DNA of 34,053 nucleotides from a virus. The stretch is taken from positions 1 through 34,053 of IMG/VR virus record IMGVR_UViG_3300028364_000090. One strand, given 5' to 3'. The notes below the pieces were generated by a model. That model searched no databases. It saw only the letters and a program-made list of their open reading frames with translations, and was not told the origin of the DNA. The translations under genes and the position numbers were made by a program. Below, piece by piece: positions 30,407 through 34,053 of this stretch (position 1 is its first letter; the number at the start of each line of letters is the position of its first letter).

Positions 30407-30953
30407 CTGTTAGGTTAGATTTTTTCCAACTGTTGGGCAACTGCCATGCATCTGTTTGAAATATTGTAAACTGTGTTTGTGGAAAGTGTGATACAACCTG
30501 TGCTATTTGATAGATCCAATATCTGGGATCAACTGCACTGTGATCACTGTGTTTGTAGTTTTCGCTGTCTTTGTAAACGTTATTGATTTTGCCGTTGCTG
30601 CTGTAGAGGTCAAATCCAATCAATCCTACTGTAGAACTGAGTGTTGCTCCTAGCAGCACAGCATATGCACCACTGCCCCAATTGAATGGATCATCTGCTT
30701 TTGCAGCGCCTTGATATGGTAAGTTTGGCACAGGTTCTATGTCAAATCTCATATACCAATCAGATCTTGTGTAAACAGTTCTGTCCTCTGTTGCTCCGAA
30801 ACTGATTGCTTCTTTGACCATAGGTCTGTCTACACACACTAGATGTTCAGTATAGCAGTCTCTAAATACTGCATTACATCCTATTTTTGGCATGTTGATT
30901 TTATTTAGATCAATGCCTGATCTGCTTTCTCCATTACCTATTATCAGCATCAT
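30384..30953 (-). CDS. Sialyltransferase/DUF115-like sugar-transfer candidate
   Basis: A 189-residue protein. It opens with LIIGNGESRSGIDLNKI, matching the GNGPS-type nucleotide-binding loop of sialyltransferase-like and DUF115-type proteins. This is followed by IGCNAVFRDCYTEHLVCVDRPMV, a strand carrying an N-x-x-x and a VD pair, and by FNWGSGAYAVLLGA, a second conserved Gly/Ser block of the same families. The exact donor is unknown. It overlaps the upstream membrane gene by 20 bases and stands beside QueD and another glycosyltransferase, which suggests a joint role in sugar or base modification. Confidence 0.55.
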   Translation of the reverse strand: MMLIIGNGESRSGIDLNKINMPKIGCNAVFRDCYTEHLVCVDRPMVKEAISFGATEDRTVYTRSDWYMRFDIEPVPNLPYQGAAKADDPFNWGSGAYAVLLGATLSSTVGLIGFDLYSSNGKINNVYKDSENYKHSDHSAVDPRYWIYQIAQVVSHFPQTQFTIFQTDAWQLPNSWKKSNLTVDSISNI

Positions 30954-31254
30954 CGATTTGTAAATCTTTGCGTATACCTATCACATGTGTTCGAACAACA
31001 TCAATTCTGTCGCCCACTGAGCCTAGCAATTCTGCAAGTGTTTTAATTTTAAAAATTGCCCACCACCACCAAAACACGCCAACGCTGAAAAACACCACTG
31101 CGCCTATTACTATTGCGTAATCATATACGCTGTCCCAACCGAAGAAATGTAGAAACACCAGCACGGCCAGTGCTGTAAAGGGCAGAGTCCAGGCAGCATA
31201 TGCCCACCATCTTACTTGTTTTTTGGTTTTTTTCTTAAAATTATTTTCAGACAT
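30934..31254 (-). CDS. Late membrane protein with two helices (106 aa)
   Basis: Not recognised. A basic start (MSENNFKKKTKKQVRW) leads into two hydrophobic helices (YAAWTLPFTALAVLVFLHFF; YAIVIGAVVFFSVGVFWWWW) and then an amphipathic polar tail (AELLGSVGDRIDVVRTHVIG). This places the tail in the cytoplasm if the basic start is also inside. A perfect TATAAATA and AAGGAG lie upstream. Late timing and membrane location make it a lysis candidate (holin-like), but no lysis gene is next to it. Confidence 0.65.
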   Translation of the reverse strand: MSENNFKKKTKKQVRWWAYAAWTLPFTALAVLVFLHFFGWDSVYDYAIVIGAVVFFSVGVFWWWWAIFKIKTLAELLGSVGDRIDVVRTHVIGIRKDLQIDDADNR

Positions 31255-31272
31255 AGTATGCTCCTTCTATAA

Positions 31273-31280
31273 TATTTATA
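31273..31280 (-). promoter_or_regulatory. Perfect T4 late promoter
   Basis: TATAAATA on the minus strand, 19 bases before the ATG at 31254. The expected start site falls right next to AAGGAG, so the leader is very short. Confidence 0.8.
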
Positions 31281-31308
31281 GGCTAGAGCAAAATAGTTTT
31301 ATGCTGAC

Positions 31309-32178
31309 TTATGAGCCAATCTGTCCAAACGGCTTCCACATACCTGGTGTACCTTCTCTTACACAGATCCAGCCTACATATCCTGTAGGCTTGGGATCGT
31401 TGCTCCAAACAATGTCACCCTTATCATATGTTCCGTTTGTAGGTATTGCGTCAGCAACTTCGAATTTTTTTCCTTGGAATCTCACTGCACCTGATGTACT
31501 AATGTCAACGTCGGGGTTCTTTACATTAACTCCCAACTTACCAATCACAGTGGTCTTTGTTTCAATACTAGTTCCCAGAGTGATATTTCCGTTTTTCGAA
31601 ACTGTCATTCGTGTGGTATCGTCTGTAACAATTTCTAGATCATCTGTGGTCCAATTTCCGATTCTGGTACTAGCACCTTCTACGTCAATTATAAATTCAT
31701 TGTCTAAGCTTGCGATGCTTATGCTAGCATTTGGCGCATCAGTACCAAAGCCTAATCTCTGGGCTGACGCATTGTAAAAGATAAATTCATCTATAGTTAA
31801 ATCACCTTGAGTTGACAAATTGTTAAGAGTGCCAACTTCGGTTAGATAACTTTTTCTTACAGAACTGCCTAATTCATTTTTTCTAAGCACTGGGGTATTG
31901 TCAATGCTATAGTAAGATTCTGAGTTAAGGTCTATAATCTCTGTGGTCCAGATTCTGTCAGGGTTTGCTCTATAAACAAATTGCTTAGTAGCACCAGTGC
32001 CTTTCCAGTGCAATCCTTGGCCATATGGACCTTTTTCGCTCGAACTATTAAAAACAACAGGCTTAGTAGAAATAATTGCTATGTCCTCAACTCTTAGCGC
32101 AGTTTCTACTATCTCATGTATAGAGTCTCCTAAGGCGTTAAGAGCAGACTCTAGTGTTGCTTTTGTTTGTTGTTCCAT
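31309..32178 (-). CDS. Tail-fibre/virion protein (289 aa)
   Basis: Probable short fibre protein. A helical start (TLESALNALGDSIHEIVETAL) is followed by a beta-rich shaft with segments typical of phage fibres: LTIDEFIFYNASAQRLGFG, ASISIASLDNEF, ITLGTSIETKTTVIGKLGV and NPDVDISTSGAVRFQGK. The C-terminal 40 residues (GDIVWSNDPKPTGYVGWICV then GMWKPFGQIG) form a Trp/Gly-rich knob seen at the end of other phage fibre proteins. A perfect late box precedes it. It is separated from the main fibre block. Confidence 0.75.
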   Translation of the reverse strand: MEQQTKATLESALNALGDSIHEIVETALRVEDIAIISTKPVVFNSSSEKGPYGQGLHWKGTGATKQFVYRANPDRIWTTEIIDLNSESYYSIDNTPVLRKNELGSSVRKSYLTEVGTLNNLSTQGDLTIDEFIFYNASAQRLGFGTDAPNASISIASLDNEFIIDVEGASTRIGNWTTDDLEIVTDDTTRMTVSKNGNITLGTSIETKTTVIGKLGVNVKNPDVDISTSGAVRFQGKKFEVADAIPTNGTYDKGDIVWSNDPKPTGYVGWICVREGTPGMWKPFGQIGS

Positions 32179-32206
32179 ATCAGTACCCTATCTATCTTAG
32201 ACAGTG

Positions 32207-32214
32207 TATTTATA
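32207..32214 (-). promoter_or_regulatory. Perfect T4 late promoter
   Basis: TATAAATA on the minus strand, 28 bases before the ATG of the 289-residue fibre protein and just after the stop of the 404-residue gene. Confidence 0.8.
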
Positions 32215-32221
32215 TGAATTT

Positions 32222-33436
32222 TTAATTTACCTTGAGCAGCACGGTATCAGGATTCAGTCGACCACTTAATTTTGTATCAGTAGTTGCGATCTCTTCCATA
32301 AACTTGCGCAGAGCAACTTTGCCAGCACTTTTGAACGCTTTGAGTTGCTCTTCAGGCTTGCGCAGAGTTTTCTGAACACTGAGGCTTTCATCAAAGCCTT
32401 CAATTGTAGTGCCTTTGATACTAAGCCCAGTGCCTTCACGCTTCATACCTTTTGGATCAACATTAGCAGCAACATACTTGCCCAGTTTGCGGGTTTTGAC
32501 ATTGAACACCCAAAGTTCACTTGCTCCCACAACATCAACAGGATTAACACTGGTCAGTTTGTATTTGTCGTCAACCTTGAGATATTTCATCTTGGCAACC
32601 AGTTTGTCTGCGCTCTTAGGTTTAGCAACACGCGGCTTGCGCTTGGCCTTGCTTTGCTCAATCACAAAGTCAAGTGCGTCAAGCAGGCTAGTGATTGCTT
32701 GTGTATACTTGGCGATGTCTGCTTTTTTAAGATGCGCATAACCTTCTTTGAGCTGTGCCCAAAGGTCAGCCTCCAGTTCAGACATCTTTTTAAGTTGACC
32801 CGCAGTGGGCATACGTTCTAAATCTTCAAAGTCAGCCAGTTCATTTTCATAGAATCCTTTGAGCCTACGAGCGTGTGCCTGTGTAACACCAGTACGAGCA
32901 AAGTGCGATTTAAAGTCAAAGCCCATAGGATCAAACTGAGCCTTGTCTAGAACAAAGCCTTCCAGCCACGTTTCAATAGCCTCTGATTGTGCTTCTGCCT
33001 GTTCTGCGATGCGCTCTTGAATTGTAGGAGTGTGAGCATTCTTCTTTGTCTTTTCCTCAGCAGTTTTTTCTTCTGCGAGTTTTTGACCTTCTTCTGCGAG
33101 ACCTTCTACCCACTTGACAATACCAGTCTTGTATGCTTTAGGAATCACTGAGGGATTTACTTCAAGTAGGAAAGCGGTACAGGCCCAATGGCTGTAGTTG
33201 TTGGTTTTCCAGTCAGGCAGTTTGTTGATCGCTGCTACTGTCTTGCGGTCATAGTTGTTGCGGATATAATCCTTGACCTTGTTGGCCCATTCCTTTGATT
33301 CAATCTCATAGTGAACGAAGTGCTTGGCTTTGTTCCAGTTGTCTGTAGGAGCAAGAGCGAAACGATTCACACCACGACGAACTGTGCGAACTGTTTTCTT
33401 TTTGGGTTTGGTTGCTACTTTTGCTGCGCGAGCCAT
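32222..33436 (-). CDS. Hypothetical protein of T4-like marine phages (404 aa)
   Basis: Function not recognised. A basic N-terminus (ARAAKVATKPKKKTVRTVRR) leads to a helical, Trp-containing region (VHYEIESKEWANKVKDYIRN, ACTAFLLEVNPSVIPKAYKT). A Glu/Lys coiled-coil stretch follows (EEGQKLAEEKTAEEKTKK). The C-terminal 140 residues (VDKLVAKMKYLKVDDKYKL-like helices and beta strands, ELWVFNVKTRKLGKYVAAN) look like a separate domain. It contains several KMK and KPR-type motifs suggesting nucleic-acid contact. An early sigma70 promoter stands directly upstream, so it is likely an early gene. Confidence 0.6.
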   Translation of the reverse strand: MARAAKVATKPKKKTVRTVRRGVNRFALAPTDNWNKAKHFVHYEIESKEWANKVKDYIRNNYDRKTVAAINKLPDWKTNNYSHWACTAFLLEVNPSVIPKAYKTGIVKWVEGLAEEGQKLAEEKTAEEKTKKNAHTPTIQERIAEQAEAQSEAIETWLEGFVLDKAQFDPMGFDFKSHFARTGVTQAHARRLKGFYENELADFEDLERMPTAGQLKKMSELEADLWAQLKEGYAHLKKADIAKYTQAITSLLDALDFVIEQSKAKRKPRVAKPKSADKLVAKMKYLKVDDKYKLTSVNPVDVVGASELWVFNVKTRKLGKYVAANVDPKGMKREGTGLSIKGTTIEGFDESLSVQKTLRKPEEQLKAFKSAGKVALRKFMEEIATTDTKLSGRLNPDTVLLKVN

Positions 33437-33465
33437 GTGTATTCCCTCTTTGTTGTGTTAATACT

Positions 33466-33494
33466 GTTATATAGTCAGAATTCGAGATTGTCAA
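33466..33494 (-). promoter_or_regulatory. Sigma70-like early promoter
   Basis: TTGACA (33494-33489), a 17-base spacer and TATAAC (33471-33466) precede the 404-residue gene by about 30 bases. The -35 box overlaps the stop of the 77-residue gene. Confidence 0.75.
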
Positions 33495-33724
33495 TGGCTA
33501 AATTTGAGATGGTAGTAGATTTCGTGTTTTGGGTCCATCTTGGATCTAAATTTCACAGTGTACTGATCAGTAGGCGGGTTATAGAACTTTACAGTTTCAA
33601 TGCCTTGATTATTTTCCAGCAGATAGTTTAACCAAGGCATGTTCCATTTACGCTGAATCCAAGTGCTCAACGGATTGTGGCCTTCAGCATCGTGTCTTTC
33701 AATATCAAATGGAACTTCAATCAA
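33491..33724 (-). CDS. Small hypothetical protein with TTG start (77 aa)
   Basis: Not recognised. It opens at TTG 33724, overlapping the ligase stop as TTGA; AGGTGAG upstream supports this rare start. The protein is aromatic-rich (WIQRKWNMPWLNYLLENN, then TVKFYNPPTDQYTVKF) and acidic-basic mixed, with no membrane segment. It is coupled to the DNA ligase gene, so it may belong to the replication or repair group. Confidence 0.6.
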   Translation of the reverse strand: MIEVPFDIERHDAEGHNPLSTWIQRKWNMPWLNYLLENNQGIETVKFYNPPTDQYTVKFRSKMDPKHEIYYHLKFSH

Positions 33725-34053
33725 AGTTTCTCACCTACTTCAAATCCGCGGAATGTTTTAAAGCGTGGAAAGCGTAGGCTGTAAGTACCGTCTTGATTCT
33801 GCGTTACAGCATCTGCCCTAACTTCAACAAGATTACCAACAACAGCATCCCTAGCATTCCAAAATTGGGATCGCTGATCATCCGAAAAGCCGCCGCCAAC
33901 GTTGACTGTAATATCTTTCCCATCGTCCTGCCCAGCACATACCAGAGCCCCGAGTCGTCCTTCATTGCGTCCTGTTCCTTGTTCAATACCTGTAACCTCC
34001 AGTGTTACTTCAATAAATGGTTTGGCTTTGAGCCAACTGTGACTGCGCTTACA
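33721..34053 (-). CDS. ATP-dependent DNA ligase, C-terminal part
   Basis: A partial gene cut by the window edge; 110 residues are seen, ending at TGA 33721. The sequence is the OB-fold domain of an ATP-dependent DNA ligase: FIEVTLEVTGIEQGTGRNEG, then RLGALVC, VNVGGGFSDDQRSQFW, GNLVEVRAD and RFPRFKTFRG, which match the conserved strands and the terminal RFPRF-type motif. The enzyme seals nicks during phage replication and repair. The nucleotidyl-transferase part with the active-site lysine lies outside. Which ligase subgroup it belongs to cannot be told from this part. Confidence 0.85.
   Translation of the reverse strand, partial: CKRSHSWLKAKPFIEVTLEVTGIEQGTGRNEGRLGALVCAGQDDGKDITVNVGGGFSDDQRSQFWNARDAVVGNLVEVRADAVTQNQDGTYSLRFPRFKTFRGFEVGEKL

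Noticed and set aside
31280-31308. AGCATAAAA/TTTTGCT hairpin after the 289-residue fibre gene as a terminator.
   Set aside because: The stem is interrupted and no T-run follows.
33804-33986. A 60-residue minus-strand frame with an apparent membrane segment.
   Set aside because: It is the wrong frame of the DNA ligase C-terminus, which reads open to the window edge with clear OB-fold motifs.

Overview
This window is a piece of a T4-type marine myovirus genome. It carries a T4 gp44-like clamp-loader ATPase, adjacent dihydrofolate reductase and thymidylate synthase genes, a DexA-like exonuclease, a gp31/GroES-like co-chaperonin and the end of an ATP-dependent DNA ligase. Large fibre-like proteins of the kind found in marine T4-like phages fill the middle. 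Nearly every gene is on the minus strand and most neighbours overlap or nearly touch. The host cannot be named from the sequence. The 7Fe ferredoxin (FdxA type), IscA-like protein and UvsE suggest a Gram-negative marine bacterium.

Layout, right to left in the direction of minus-strand transcription. (1) 34053-27638: DNA ligase C-terminus, two unknown proteins, a fibre protein, a membrane protein, two sugar-transfer-type proteins around a QueD-like enzyme, UvsE and a small late gene. (2) 27654-26848: a small island with the only two plus-strand genes and two tiny minus-strand genes. (3) 26786-7440: IscA, then the late tail/fibre block, including a 2611-residue protein, a 1027-residue repeat protein, a subtilisin-like protease with a copper-site-like C-terminus, and an 1178-residue Ig-like protein. 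(4) 7430-3980: a DnaE-like fragment, a late-promoter protein, the co-chaperonin, two MazG-like proteins, an exonuclease and several tiny proteins. (5) 3899-10: gp44, a ferredoxin gene split by a GIY-YIG nuclease insert, frd, thyA and a second GIY-YIG homing endonuclease.

Two promoter classes can be read directly. Sigma70-like promoters (TTGACA-N17/18-TATAAT or close) precede gp44, uvsE, queD, the 404-residue protein, a small membrane gene, and lie inside the ferredoxin insert. T4-late-type boxes (nATAAATA, most often GATAAATA) precede the structural genes, iscA and the thyA-linked endonuclease.

The most striking object is at 2224-2985. A nuclease-bearing insert of about 415 bp sits inside fdxA between CCAGT direct repeats. 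It appears to bring its own consensus promoter and a re-encoded copy of the missing 5' end: 22 of 22 residues are identical, while 16 of 22 codons differ. The re-encoded copy meets the old 3' part at CCU-UAG-CCA. A six-nucleotide ribosomal hop from CCU to CCA would restore the ferredoxin exactly. This recalls the T4 mobA/gene 60 bypass cassette in miniature. The hop is an inference; the duplication, recoding and in-frame UAG are seen directly.

A second theme is promoters placed in the loop of a hairpin that masks a ribosome binding site (819-862 and 5551-5595), so that only transcripts starting at the internal promoter have a free site. No tRNA, rRNA or CRISPR array was seen, and no stretch over 300 bases lacks a gene.
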